64,000 bases of DNA from CANNBR01 sp964592275 (GTDB lineage Bacteria; Babelota; Babeliae; Babelales; CAIQNR01): the NCBI GenBank assembly GCA_964592275.1, contig CAZQDJ010000001.1:1-64000 (forward strand). Direction: 5' to 3'. Of this stretch, positions 8,157-17,448 are shown piece after piece (the first letter of the stretch is position 1; each line of letters opens with the position of its first letter). The position numbers were made by a program, and so were the translations under genes. A model generated the notes under the pieces. That model did not search any database. It was given only the letters and a program-made list of their open reading frames with translations, and was not told where the DNA came from.

Positions 8157-9028
8157 TATTCAAGCAATCCTTTTAAATACTGTTTATAACGACCTTTAGG
8201 AAGCATTTCTAACAAAGTATCCAATGGAGCCTTCCCTATAAAGTTCATACGCCACGCAACTTCTTCTGGTGAAGCAATTGCAATACCTTGTCGATCTTGC
8301 ACGACCTGCACATAATTTGATGCATCCAACAGTGCTCGCGGAGTTCCCACGTCAAACCATACGGTCCCTCGCCCTAAATGAGACATTGTCAGTGATTCTT
8401 GAGCAAGATAGCTTTTTAAAAGATCAACAATTTCCAACTCATTGCGCTCAGATGGCACAAGAGCTCGTGCTCGCCTTGAAACTGAACCGTCAAAGTAATA
8501 AAGCCCGGTAATGGCAAGATTAGATTTGAATGTTTTCGGCTTTTCTTCAATCGATATAATCTCTCCCTGCTTAGTTGTTACCACCACCCCATACTGACTA
8601 GGGTCTTCAACTTGATGAGTAAAAATATGTGCTCCCTCACAACCATCCATTGCTTTTGCAAGGAGCTCACATAATCCTTGCGCATGAAAAAAGTTATCAC
8701 CCAAAATCATTGCAACAGGCTGCTCATCAATAAAACGCTCTCCTAGAACAAATGCTTCCGGCAATCCACCAGGATGCACCTGCACTTTGTAAGAAAACTT
8801 CATTCCCAAGCGGCTGCCATCTCCAAAAAGATCTTCTAATGTAAGCAGATCGCGAGCAGTGCAAATAAAAAGCACTTCCTGGATCCCAGCAAGCATCAAT
8901 GTTGTCAGGGGATAATAAATAACGGGTTTATCATAGATAGGAAGCAGCTGCTTATTAGTTGCAATCGTTAATGGATACAAACGAGATCCAGTACCACCGG
9001 CTAAGACTATCCCCTTTTTTATCTTCAT
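8156..9028 (-). CDS. rmlA: Glucose-1-phosphate thymidylyltransferase
   Basis: RmlA joins dTTP and glucose-1-phosphate to give dTDP-glucose, the entry point for all dTDP-deoxysugars. The 290-aa sequence opens with the nucleotidyltransferase motif LAGGTGSRLYPLT, followed by KQLLPIYDKPVIYYP, the metal site GDNFF, and IEEKPK. Its length is normal for the short RmlA type. It sits 4 nt downstream of rmlB and overlaps rmlC by one base. Confidence 0.96.
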   Translation of the reverse strand: MKIKKGIVLAGGTGSRLYPLTIATNKQLLPIYDKPVIYYPLTTLMLAGIQEVLFICTARDLLTLEDLFGDGSRLGMKFSYKVQVHPGGLPEAFVLGERFIDEQPVAMILGDNFFHAQGLCELLAKAMDGCEGAHIFTHQVEDPSQYGVVVTTKQGEIISIEEKPKTFKSNLAITGLYYFDGSVSRRARALVPSERNELEIVDLLKSYLAQESLTMSHLGRGTVWFDVGTPRALLDASNYVQVVQDRQGIAIASPEEVAWRMNFIGKAPLDTLLEMLPKGRYKQYLKGLLE

Positions 9029-9032
9029 GTTT

Positions 9033-10067
9033 TTATCCTAATCCAATCCTTTTTCGAGCTTCAACTTTACATCCAACTTGAGTGTAATGATCCAAATACC
9101 ATTGCACCGTTTTCCGCAATCCATCTTTAAAAGATATCTGTGGTTTCCACCCTGTATCGCTTTTTAACAATGAAGCATCTGTCGCATACCTAAAATCATG
9201 TCCTGGTCGATCAGAAACAAACGTTATCAATTCTTTGTAAGAAGTAAATAAGCTATATGGTCTCAGTTCATCAAGCAGTTCGCATATCGTTTCAACTAAA
9301 GAAAGATTAGTTCTTTCATTATCCGATCCTACGCAATAGGAAGACCCAATGTTACCCCATTCAATAAGTGAGTACAGCGCCCGCACATGATCATCTACAT
9401 ACAGCCAATCCCGTATCTGTTCGCCATTTCCATACACAGGAAGGTTCTTTAATTCACACGCATTAAGAATGGTAAGTGGAATAAGTTTTTCTGGGTACTG
9501 TTTTGGGCCATAGTTATTGGAAGAATTTACAATGATAGTCGGTAGTCCATACGTCTTGTGGTACGAGCGAACCAAATGATCAGAAGATGCTTTTGATGCC
9601 GCATAAGGAGAATTTGGTCGATAGGGCATTGACTCATTAAACTTTCCCTCAGCCCCTAGCGCTCCAAAAACCTCATCTGTCGAAAGATGAACAAAACGAA
9701 ATGAATCTTTGAGAGGAGATTTTTTATAATAACTAAGTACTGCATTGAGTACGGTATACGTCCCCATAACATTAGCTTTTATAAAATCATCGGGACAATC
9801 TATCGAACGATCTACATGCGATTCTGCAGCCATATGAATAACAACTTCTGGTTGATGTTGAACCAAAATTGAATCTAATGCAGGCCCATTGCAGATATCT
9901 TCTTTATAAAAAAAATGATTTTTATGATTTTTATATTCACCAAAATTTTCAAGATTTCCAGCATAGGTTAACAAGTCAATAGTGATGACTTGATGGCCTT
10001 TTTCAAGCATAGAACAAACAAAATTCGACCCTATAAACCCAGCACCACCAGTAACAAGAATTTTCAT
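9033..10067 (-). CDS. rmlB: dTDP-glucose 4,6-dehydratase
   Basis: This short-chain dehydrogenase-fold enzyme forms dTDP-4-keto-6-deoxyglucose. The NAD motif GGAGFIGSNF, the substrate loop THLSTDEVFG-type segment (VHLSTDEVFG), the catalytic SPYAASKA (Tyr, Lys) and NNYGPKQYPEKLIP are all present in 344 aa. The ATG overlaps the stop of the upstream epimerase gene (ATGA), and AAAGGGATG precedes it. Confidence 0.96.
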   Translation of the reverse strand: MKILVTGGAGFIGSNFVCSMLEKGHQVITIDLLTYAGNLENFGEYKNHKNHFFYKEDICNGPALDSILVQHQPEVVIHMAAESHVDRSIDCPDDFIKANVMGTYTVLNAVLSYYKKSPLKDSFRFVHLSTDEVFGALGAEGKFNESMPYRPNSPYAASKASSDHLVRSYHKTYGLPTIIVNSSNNYGPKQYPEKLIPLTILNACELKNLPVYGNGEQIRDWLYVDDHVRALYSLIEWGNIGSSYCVGSDNERTNLSLVETICELLDELRPYSLFTSYKELITFVSDRPGHDFRYATDASLLKSDTGWKPQISFKDGLRKTVQWYLDHYTQVGCKVEARKRIGLG

Positions 10068-11005
10068 AACGCATCCCTTTTTGAAGCATTTTTTATAAGC
10101 CGTATGGTGTCACCAATCCCCTTTTCTAAAGAACCCGAAAAAGAAAATCCCGTTGTTTTAAATTTATCCGAAAGCACCTCATAAGAAAGCGTGTTCATAA
10201 TGGTATGTTTTACCAACGAAATTTCGCATTTTTCATTACATTCTTCAATGGCCGATACAACGTGCCGAACGGTATGATTCCCTGTCACGATATTGTACGT
10301 TTCCCCCTCAAAAAGATTATTTTTAATAATCCACGCAAGGGCACGCACAGCATCATCCAAAGATAAATAGGGGCGCTTTTGATTAAGAGCAGTTTCCCAA
10401 ATGGTCAATGGTTGCTTTACTACTGCTTGCCAACAAAATCGATTTACTGCTGTGTGAAAACGCATACCCTGAGAAACACCATAAATAGTACCAAACCGGC
10501 AAATTACACCTTTCAATCCATTACGTTCAAACATGTCTCGCAACAATATTTCTTCTTTAATTTTGCAGTCAGCATAAGGGCTTTGCGAAGATAGTTCGGT
10601 ACAATATTCATCAACCGTTGCTTCTCGCGAACCATACAAACTTGTCGTTGAAGGAAAAATAAGAGGAACCTCAAACAAAAGGCACGCTTGTGCAACAGCC
10701 TGTGTTCCCGAAAAATTGTTGTTATACATAGCCTCAGGCTTATCGGCAGTACCCGATGCATCAGTAGCAGCAGCCAAATGGATTACCACATCAGCATCTT
10801 TAAGGATTTTGCTCCAATCAACAGACTGAACTTTGCCTTCTATAAACTCATACGAAGCGGTAGTTGGTAAATTAAATAAACTGGCATAACGCTGCGTAGA
10901 AAGATCATCAATCATCACAATTGAAGGCTTATCAAAAAGATCTGGTAACTTCCTGATAAGCGCAGAACCAATATGCCCTAAAGCACCCGTTATCACACAT
11001 TTCAT
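10064..11005 (-). CDS. NAD-dependent sugar epimerase/dehydratase
   Basis: Extended short-chain dehydrogenase of 313 aa. The GALGHIGSALIRKL cofactor motif is at the N-terminus, VVIHLAAATDASG follows, and the catalytic serine/tyrosine/lysine set appears as PSTTSLYG and SPYADCKIKEE. It could reduce or epimerise a dTDP- or UDP-keto-sugar made in this cluster; the exact step cannot be deduced. It overlaps rmlB downstream and the ketoisomerase gene upstream, both by ATGA, so it is firmly inside the operon. Confidence 0.85.
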   Translation of the reverse strand: MKCVITGALGHIGSALIRKLPDLFDKPSIVMIDDLSTQRYASLFNLPTTASYEFIEGKVQSVDWSKILKDADVVIHLAAATDASGTADKPEAMYNNNFSGTQAVAQACLLFEVPLIFPSTTSLYGSREATVDEYCTELSSQSPYADCKIKEEILLRDMFERNGLKGVICRFGTIYGVSQGMRFHTAVNRFCWQAVVKQPLTIWETALNQKRPYLSLDDAVRALAWIIKNNLFEGETYNIVTGNHTVRHVVSAIEECNEKCEISLVKHTIMNTLSYEVLSDKFKTTGFSFSGSLEKGIGDTIRLIKNASKRDAL

Positions 11006-11442
11006 AGACTGTTCCTAAACTGTAAAAATTCTTTATAGTCGCGAATATAATCAGCTGGATCATACAACTGATCAGTCAAAACCATAAGGAGCGTCTCTTT
11101 CTCATAACTCTGCTCAGCCCAAATAGTTGCAGGCACTAATAATCCTTGCGCAGGACTTTTTAATACATATTCTTTTTTTTCTTTACCATCATCACAGGTC
11201 ACTGTGCATACACCACGCAAAGCAATCATAAGTTGGGTACATTCTTTATGAGCATGAGCACCACGCAAACAAGGCTGATAGGCATCAACAGTAAAAACAC
11301 GTTTTATAGAGAAAGGAACTTGATCTCCCGATGGGAAAATAGAAAGAATAGAATGAGGCTCAGTAAATTGCACAAAATTAATAAGGTGCACTTGCGTTAC
11401 CGGTTGGTGTTTTTTGTGCATAATGTTGGATCCCAGAATCAT
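11002..11442 (-). CDS. FdtA/QdtA-type dTDP-4-oxo-6-deoxyglucose 3,4-ketoisomerase
   Basis: This small cupin carries the family signature CLRGAHAHKECTQ with the catalytic His pair, then ALRGVCTVTCDDG and the conserved LTDQLYDPADYIRDY end. FdtA and QdtA move the keto group from C4 to C3 of dTDP-4-keto-6-deoxyglucose, preparing it for 3-amination. The 11442 ATG has a strong AAGGAAGGG Shine-Dalgarno located inside the end of the upstream aminotransferase gene, giving a 65-nt overlap; a second ATG at 11421 is possible. It pairs functionally with the DegT aminotransferases and the acetyltransferase nearby. FdtA (fucose series) and QdtA (quinovose series) cannot be separated by eye. Confidence 0.88.
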   Translation of the reverse strand: MILGSNIMHKKHQPVTQVHLINFVQFTEPHSILSIFPSGDQVPFSIKRVFTVDAYQPCLRGAHAHKECTQLMIALRGVCTVTCDDGKEKKEYVLKSPAQGLLVPATIWAEQSYEKETLLMVLTDQLYDPADYIRDYKEFLQFRNSL

Positions 11443-12568
11443 AACCCTTCCTTTTTTCTAAAATACTTTTCATAGCCTTGCTTATGGTCTCTATTTGCTC
11501 TTCAGTCACACTAAATGCACAAGGAAGGTTAATGCCTCGTTCCGAAATATCATAAGCAACCGGACTATTTTTTCGACCTTCGTCACAAGGACCATTAAAA
11601 GCTGGTAAAAATGTCAAAGGATAAAAAAATGGACGACTTGGCAATCCCATTTTTGTAAATTCATCCATCATGTACTGCTTGGTAACTCCATGAGATCTCC
11701 CAAACACAAGTGCTGTGCACCACACTCCATTAAGAACATGCGCTGGCTCTGGATTAAAATGTAAATCAGGAACATCTGATAAATGCTCCATAAATTTTTT
11801 CCAAATCCATCGTTTTTTTTCTACCAATTCATCAATTCTTAAAAATTGAGCATAGCCAAGCGATGCTAATAAATTTGATGGCATATATTTAAATGTCACT
11901 TCAGTATTGAAATAAGTACCAGGAGCGCGCCCGTGATCTCTTAGAAATTTACATCGCTCATAAAGCTCTTTATTATCAAGGAGCAACATACCGCCTTCAC
12001 CAGTCGTAATAGTTTTTGTTCTATGAAAACTGAACACAGAACCAACTCCAAACTTGCCCGCTCTTTTTCCTTTATACATAGATCCTAAAGATTCTGCAGC
12101 GTCCTCTATTAAATAAATTCCTCGCCTGTCACAAATTTCTTGCAGAGCATCCATGTCTGGCATGTTCCCATACAAGTCTACAACAATAACAGCCTTCGTT
12201 TTATCAGTAATTTTATCTTCAAGTTTAAGTGGATCTACACACCAATTAATAGGATCAATATCAACAAAAACCGTTTTTGCTCGTTGATAAGTAATCGGAG
12301 CAGCACTTGCTATCCACGTACATTCAGGAACAATTACTTCATCCCCTTCTGTAACGCCTAGCCCTGCCAGTAAAAGATGTATTGCTGTGGTACAGTTTGG
12401 AGTCATTAAGGCAAATTGTCTATCATGATAAGCAGCAAATTCTGCTTCAAATTTTTCAACATAAGCATAAGCGTTCTTTCCATACCACCCGTTACGAAGA
12501 GCATCTAACACTATTTTCTCTTCAAATTCAGTGACCCAAGGGCCTGCCATGTATATTTCTTTATTCAT
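11378..12568 (-). CDS. DegT/DnrJ/EryC1 sugar aminotransferase (first copy)
   Basis: PLP-dependent sugar aminotransferase of 396 aa. The N-terminal part has MTPNCTTAIHLLLAGLG, the middle has VDLYGNMPDMD and LIEDAAESLGS, and the PLP lysine lies in FHRTKTITTGEGG. PLP-stacking and phosphate-binding residues are present. The last ~25 residues (after KSILEKRKG) look like an appended tail and overlap the ketoisomerase gene by 65 nt. It may be the 3-aminotransferase acting after the ketoisomerase, or act on another keto-sugar, since a second DegT gene lies at 14017-15129. It starts 2 nt after the acetyltransferase stop. Confidence 0.9.
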   Translation of the reverse strand: MNKEIYMAGPWVTEFEEKIVLDALRNGWYGKNAYAYVEKFEAEFAAYHDRQFALMTPNCTTAIHLLLAGLGVTEGDEVIVPECTWIASAAPITYQRAKTVFVDIDPINWCVDPLKLEDKITDKTKAVIVVDLYGNMPDMDALQEICDRRGIYLIEDAAESLGSMYKGKRAGKFGVGSVFSFHRTKTITTGEGGMLLLDNKELYERCKFLRDHGRAPGTYFNTEVTFKYMPSNLLASLGYAQFLRIDELVEKKRWIWKKFMEHLSDVPDLHFNPEPAHVLNGVWCTALVFGRSHGVTKQYMMDEFTKMGLPSRPFFYPLTFLPAFNGPCDEGRKNSPVAYDISERGINLPCAFSVTEEQIETISKAMKSILEKRKGYDSGIQHYAQKTPTGNASAPY

Positions 12569-12570
12569 TT

Positions 12571-13245
12571 TTATCCACAGATTTTATTTTGTTTTAAAAA
12601 TTTCGCAGGCACTCCTGTCCAAATTTCTCCAGCAGGAACATCTTTCACAACAACAGCCCCTGCTCCTATTATTGTATTTTCGCCAATTTTTAAACGTGGA
12701 AGTACTGTAGCATGTGCTGCTACCCAAGAATAATTCCCCACTTCAACTCGCCCGCATAAAACCGCTCCTGGAGCTATTTCAACGCCTTCCCCCAGTTGAT
12801 CATGATGTTCAACAACGCTACGCGTATTAAGAATGCACTGACGCCCTATTTTTGCTCGCGCATTAATAATTGTGCCTTTCATAATCTGTGCACCTTCCCC
12901 AATCTCAACATCAGCATCAATCAAAGCTGATTGCGCACAAAAACTTACGGGAGTTAATCCTTTAGCAACCAAATAATCATGCAACTGACACCGAACAAAG
13001 CCATACGGGTTTCCTATCGCTATAACAAACCCTATTTGAGAAGAATCACGTCCAATCAACCACTTCTCAAAAAAAGCTTTACCTTGCAGTAATGTAATAT
13101 TTTGAAAAGGAGAAAGAAGCCCTGGAGTATCATCAAAAATAATATCAAAATCAGCACCAAGCATTTTAATAATGGGATGTATCACCATTGCTTGATCACC
13201 ACCACCCCAACAGATCAACTGCTTCTTAAAATTATTTATTTTCAT
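12571..13245 (-). CDS. NeuD/PglD-family sugar O/N-acyltransferase
   Basis: The 224-aa protein has an N-terminal Rossmann-like nucleotide-sugar domain (LICWGGGDQAMV) and a C-terminal left-handed beta-helix of hexapeptide repeats. The catalytic-His region SVVEHHDQLG matches PglD/NeuD, and the acetyl-CoA end is GAGAVVVKDVPAGEIWTGVPAKF. The likely role is N-acetylation of the amino sugar made by the neighbouring aminotransferase, as QdtC/FdtC do in dTDP-Qui3NAc/Fuc3NAc pathways (though those enzymes often have a shorter N-terminus). It is tightly packed between two operon genes. Confidence 0.85.
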   Translation of the reverse strand: MKINNFKKQLICWGGGDQAMVIHPIIKMLGADFDIIFDDTPGLLSPFQNITLLQGKAFFEKWLIGRDSSQIGFVIAIGNPYGFVRCQLHDYLVAKGLTPVSFCAQSALIDADVEIGEGAQIMKGTIINARAKIGRQCILNTRSVVEHHDQLGEGVEIAPGAVLCGRVEVGNYSWVAAHATVLPRLKIGENTIIGAGAVVVKDVPAGEIWTGVPAKFLKQNKICG

Positions 13246-13258
13246 ACTGTTTCACAAC

Positions 13259-13990
13259 TTAAACTCGCTTTAAATAGCCATTACGCGTAAATGAATTTAT
13301 CGCTTTTTTGTTGTATTCATTGTCTCTAGAAAATCGAATTTTTTCTTGCTCCAAAAATCCTTCCACAGCTGTTCTAGGATTATTTCCACGCCCCCATGGA
13401 CGAGGCCTATGCGCCTGAGCTGGAATCTCTTCTACGACCGTATCTGAAATTACAAGATAGTTATTAAGAGAAACCAATTCTTTATATGCTTGTAGCTCAT
13501 TAAAAACATGCTCATGAGTATGATTACTATCCAAAATAACCATTACTTTATCAGTAGGAGCAATTAATTTTTTAATCTGCGCAATACTACTTTCATCAGT
13601 AGAAGACCCTTCAATAAGGTGTATTCTTTTTGAAAAAGCGTAGTTCATTATTTGATCAATATTTTTCTGCGGCAATACCATATCAATACCTATCACCTTT
13701 CCCTTACCAACCATTTCAAGCACTGATGCATAAAGAGCTATGCTACCACCCCAAGCAATACCCGTTTCAATAATAACATCAGGTTTTGTGTCCCAGATAA
13801 TCTCTTGAATAATAACTATATCTTCTGGCATCTGAATTACCGGCAAACCAAGCCAGGTCCAATTATAGGCATAATTATATTGATCAGATTTTGTGATAAA
13901 TTTTAATGCAAGATCGTTCAATTCCTGGTCTTGAAAGGCTTTCTGAATATTGGCTTGCTTTTGTTGATTAAACTCATCTCTATCAAACAT
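13259..13990 (-). CDS. CmcI-like (cephalosporin hydroxylase family) methyltransferase
   Basis: The 243-aa sequence has the SAM-binding segment IIETGIAWGGSIALYAS, then VIGIDMVLP and VMVILDSNHTHEHVFNEL, followed by VISDTVVEE and PRPWGRGNNP. This is the PF04989 pattern named after CmcI and also found in rhamnosyl O-methyltransferases. In a polysaccharide cluster it most likely O-methylates a sugar hydroxyl; despite the family name a hydroxylase role is unlikely. It sits between the acetyltransferase gene and the second aminotransferase gene. Confidence 0.85.
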   Translation of the reverse strand: MFDRDEFNQQKQANIQKAFQDQELNDLALKFITKSDQYNYAYNWTWLGLPVIQMPEDIVIIQEIIWDTKPDVIIETGIAWGGSIALYASVLEMVGKGKVIGIDMVLPQKNIDQIMNYAFSKRIHLIEGSSTDESSIAQIKKLIAPTDKVMVILDSNHTHEHVFNELQAYKELVSLNNYLVISDTVVEEIPAQAHRPRPWGRGNNPRTAVEGFLEQEKIRFSRDNEYNKKAINSFTRNGYLKRV

Positions 13991-14016
13991 GTCTTACTCC
14001 CACATTTTTATAATTC

Positions 14017-15129
14017 TTATAACAGTCTTTGTAATAATTCAGGATACATAGGAAGCGTTAAAATCTTTTTTACACATTCTTCAGTAACAGAAAGACCTTC
14101 AGCAGCTATTCGGATTTTATCTTGATAACCAGGATGCACATGCGCCGGATACTGATAATGAACACCAGCTTCAATACCATAGCTAGCTAATTTTTCTTTT
14201 AGCTCATCCCGAAAATCAGACTGCACCACATATAAATGAAACACATGCTCCGTTTCTTTTCTTACAAGTGGATGCACTACTTCTTTAAAAAATGGATTTG
14301 CTCGGTACTGATCGGCAATGGCTCTTCTTTTTGCATTGTCTTGATCTAAGTAACGCAACTTTACTCGTAATATCGCAGCTTGGAGTTCATCAAGACGAGA
14401 AACCGCTCCCACTTCTTGTCCCAACCGTTTTTCATCCCAGCCATACTGACGAAGACGAATCAATCTATCTTTTAAAACTGTATCATTCGTAATTACTCCA
14501 CCAGCATCACCAATAGCTCCAAGGTTTTTAGTCGGATAAAAGCTAAAACAGCCTGCATCACCAAACGTACCAACCTTTTTACCCTGATATAAAGCTCCAT
14601 GGGCCTGCGCACAATCTTCAATAACTTTAAGATTATGTAGTTTTGCAAGTTCCATTATTGGCTTCATATCACAAGATTGGCCATACAAATGAACAGGAAT
14701 AATCGCTTTTGTTTTAAGAGTAATCGCTTTTTTAATTTTTTCAGGATCGATGGTGTAATAATCGGGCTCTATATCAACCAACACCGGAGTTGCTCCGGCA
14801 ATAACAATCGCTGACACAGTGGCAAGAGCAGTATGAGACACCGTAATTACTTCATCCCCTGGACCAATATCATAGGCCTTTAAAGTAAGTGATAAAGCAT
14901 CAGTACCACTTCCTACTCCAATTGCATGCGCTACTCCATGATACCGGGCAAACTCTTCCTGAAATGCTTCTACTTCTGGCCCCAAAATATAAGGGCCATT
15001 TTCACATACTCGTTTTATCGCTTCCAAAATTTCTTCATGATAGCTATGAAACTGCGCGGGAGGAAAGCCACAACACAACTTTTCTAAACTTGTTCCAGCA
15101 CTTTTACTTCTGGAATAAATGTGATCCAT
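14017..15129 (-). CDS. DegT/FdtB/QdtB-type sugar aminotransferase (second copy)
   Basis: This 370-aa PLP aminotransferase has GVGSGTDALSLTLKA, VHLYGQSCDMKPI, IEDCAQAHGALYQG and the lysine segment FYPTKNLGAIGDAGG. The pattern closely resembles dTDP-3-amino-3,6-dideoxyhexose transaminases (FdtB/QdtB/TylB group), so this copy is the better candidate for amination after the ketoisomerase. The start at 15129 has a good AAGGTGG Shine-Dalgarno lying inside the C-methyltransferase gene, so the 46-nt overlap appears genuine. Confidence 0.9.
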   Translation of the reverse strand: MDHIYSRSKSAGTSLEKLCCGFPPAQFHSYHEEILEAIKRVCENGPYILGPEVEAFQEEFARYHGVAHAIGVGSGTDALSLTLKAYDIGPGDEVITVSHTALATVSAIVIAGATPVLVDIEPDYYTIDPEKIKKAITLKTKAIIPVHLYGQSCDMKPIMELAKLHNLKVIEDCAQAHGALYQGKKVGTFGDAGCFSFYPTKNLGAIGDAGGVITNDTVLKDRLIRLRQYGWDEKRLGQEVGAVSRLDELQAAILRVKLRYLDQDNAKRRAIADQYRANPFFKEVVHPLVRKETEHVFHLYVVQSDFRDELKEKLASYGIEAGVHYQYPAHVHPGYQDKIRIAAEGLSVTEECVKKILTLPMYPELLQRLL

Positions 15130-16310
15130 TTTCCACCTTTTTTAGTAAAATTTTCTTCTTTTTCAAAAATCTCTTGTGCATGATTCCATGCAAATAATAC
15201 TGCATAATCAGGAGTATCATCGGTAAATTCTTGATAGGGCTTAATAGGAATATGCATTCCAGGACTAAACTTACCCTGCTTTAAAGGAGTCGTATCACTA
15301 ATATAGTCTATGCTCTCTTTCCCAATACCACAGTAATTCAAAATTGTGGTGCTCTTTGATGTTGCAGCATAGCCAACTACTCGTTTACCGGCAGCTTTTA
15401 ACTCTTTTAAAAGAATAACTAATTCTTGCCTGCTTTTTTCACAAGCATCTCTAAAATGAATAAAGGTCTCTACTTTATCAAGACCAAGGATTTTTTCGAT
15501 TTCTAACTGTTTTTTAACAGAATCTTGAATAGTTCTTTGTCCTTTTAGACAAAGATAATAACGCATTGATCCGCCATGAGTTATTTGAGACTCAACATGA
15601 AAAAGTTCTAACCCATAAGGTTCAAATATCTGCTGAACCGAAAGAAGACTAAAAATATACACATGCTCATCGTAAATTTGATCATAGGAAATCTTTTGAA
15701 TCACATCACCTAAATAAGGATCTTCAAATATAAAAACTCCCTCTTTTTTTAGTAATGAAACAACTCCTTTTGCCACAGAAGCAAGATCAGGGATATGACA
15801 CATTACATTAGAAGCGCAAATAATATCTGCTTGCCCGTAATCCTTTAAAATTTCAGCCGCTGTTTGCTCACCAAAAAATGCCACTTTTGTAGCAACCCCT
15901 TGCTCACGAGCAATGTGAGCCACATTTTCAGAAGGCTCTACTCCTAAATGATTAATACCTTCTTGAGCAAAATACTTGAGCATAATCCCATCATTACTTC
16001 CCAATTCAACAACAAATGCTTTTTGAGTATCAGTAATGAACTGTTGTCTATAATTTTCAGCCATTGTTTTAAAATGCTCAGCCATTTTTTTTGAAGTGCC
16101 AGAAAAAAAAGCGTAATTTTCGTGAAACATAAGCTGAGGATCTGGTTGTTCAACAAGTTGAAATGTCTTACAAGACGCACAAAACATCGTTTCTAAATCA
16201 AAAAAATATTCTTCTTTAAAAGAATCCTGTTTCAAAAAATTATTAGCTATAGGCATCTTTCCAAAAGAGTTGATTACTTGTGTTTTATTACTGCATATTC
16301 TACAAACCAT
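15084..16310 (-). CDS. Sugar C-methyltransferase (NovU/TylC3 type)
   Basis: The 408-aa protein has the three-part architecture of SAM-dependent sugar C-methyltransferases. An N-terminal zinc ribbon (CRIC at 3-6, CASC at about 46-49) comes first. The SAM domain follows (VVELGSNDGIML, GVEPSENV, IICASNVMCHIPD), then a C-terminal domain with VGYAATSKSTTILNYCGIG. Related enzymes add a methyl group at C3 or C5 of dTDP-4-keto sugars, giving branched sugars. The family's catalytic Tyr/His loop is visible as YDEHVYIFSL. The ATG at 16310 follows AAGGAGTG and overlaps the upstream gene by 11 nt. Confidence 0.88.
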   Translation of the reverse strand: MVCRICSNKTQVINSFGKMPIANNFLKQDSFKEEYFFDLETMFCASCKTFQLVEQPDPQLMFHENYAFFSGTSKKMAEHFKTMAENYRQQFITDTQKAFVVELGSNDGIMLKYFAQEGINHLGVEPSENVAHIAREQGVATKVAFFGEQTAAEILKDYGQADIICASNVMCHIPDLASVAKGVVSLLKKEGVFIFEDPYLGDVIQKISYDQIYDEHVYIFSLLSVQQIFEPYGLELFHVESQITHGGSMRYYLCLKGQRTIQDSVKKQLEIEKILGLDKVETFIHFRDACEKSRQELVILLKELKAAGKRVVGYAATSKSTTILNYCGIGKESIDYISDTTPLKQGKFSPGMHIPIKPYQEFTDDTPDYAVLFAWNHAQEIFEKEENFTKKGGKWITFIPEVKVLEQV

Positions 16311-17439
16311 TATCACTCCTTAAGCCTTTTATTATCTTTGGTGGCATTTTCAAATCTTCTATACCAGACCGATATGCATGTATTTTAGAATCTTTAATTA
16401 AATTATTTACCAATTCAAATTCTACGTAATAGGAAGAACTTTTTTCGTAAAGAAAGCATTCTCCTGATAAACGAGATCTCTTTATTGCATTAAAAGCCTT
16501 TTTTATCTGTTTTAATCCAACCAATACACAAACAGGAGCAAACTGCTTTATTAATCGCTTTACCGAAAAACCAGTTACTCTTTGATGAGGAAAAATACAA
16601 TTAAAATGATATTCAATAAATTTTTGTATAATAATCTTACTTTTAAAATCAGCAGTTTTTGAATCTAACTGCAAGGCCTGCTCTAATGCATTCTTTATCC
16701 CTAATTCCATTAATCGCGCATTTTTTTCAAAATTTTCATCGAGCAACCATTTTTCATGATATTTTGCTCCTGTAGAAGTCTTCCTTTGCTCTCTCCATGA
16801 AAAAGGGACCTTTAAATATTTTCCCTTGCCAGAAAGAAGGGCGAGAATAGTAACCATATTTTCAAGAAATTTTCCACAAAAATCATTGGCATAAATCATG
16901 CTCTGCTCTAAAACAGAATCCAGAACCGCTGTTCTGAAAAGTGAATGAAATGTAGAAGTATAATTCACAAGATACGAATCAATTCTTTCAAGAGAATTTT
17001 CTTGAGCAATCGATCTTGGATGATAAGAATCACCGGTATAGTACCAATCAAGATCAGTACCAACATAGGTGTATCCATATTGATATCCGGCAACAAAGGA
17101 GTAATCGGGATTATCGCACAAAAAAAATGCTCCTTCACGAAGCGTCTGAACTGAAAAAAAATCGTCCATAGAAGCAAGAAGAACATAGGGAGTACAAACT
17201 TGCTTAACAACCAATCCTACCTTTTCTGTAAATGTTGTTGCATTGTCATACTCGAATATAATCGGAAAAAACAAATCACTTTGAAACTCTTTCACGATCA
17301 TACGCATCTGAATTCTTTCTTCAGAAGAACTAGAATCAGCGATGAAAATCCTGCCCTTAAACCCTGCTGTTTTGTAATAATCAAGGGCCCTTTTCAAATA
17401 CTGAGAAGTATCTCTAGACAGTAAAATTATTGTTATCAT
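16300..17439 (-). CDS. GT2-like glycosyltransferase (TIGR00180-like)
   Basis: The N-terminal ~210 residues look like a GT-A fold: ITIILLSRDTSQYLKRAL, then GRIFIADSSSSEE, and a metal-site-like LLASMDDFF in place of the usual DxD. The C-terminal ~170 residues are helical with no recognised domain. It resembles the TIGR00180 group of putative glycosyltransferases found in polysaccharide loci. Donor and acceptor are unknown. It lies 9 nt after wzt, with AAGGATAC before the ATG. Confidence 0.65.
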   Translation of the reverse strand: MITIILLSRDTSQYLKRALDYYKTAGFKGRIFIADSSSSEERIQMRMIVKEFQSDLFFPIIFEYDNATTFTEKVGLVVKQVCTPYVLLASMDDFFSVQTLREGAFFLCDNPDYSFVAGYQYGYTYVGTDLDWYYTGDSYHPRSIAQENSLERIDSYLVNYTSTFHSLFRTAVLDSVLEQSMIYANDFCGKFLENMVTILALLSGKGKYLKVPFSWREQRKTSTGAKYHEKWLLDENFEKNARLMELGIKNALEQALQLDSKTADFKSKIIIQKFIEYHFNCIFPHQRVTGFSVKRLIKQFAPVCVLVGLKQIKKAFNAIKRSRLSGECFLYEKSSSYYVEFELVNNLIKDSKIHAYRSGIEDLKMPPKIIKGLRSDNGL

Positions 17440-17448
17440 GTGTATCCT

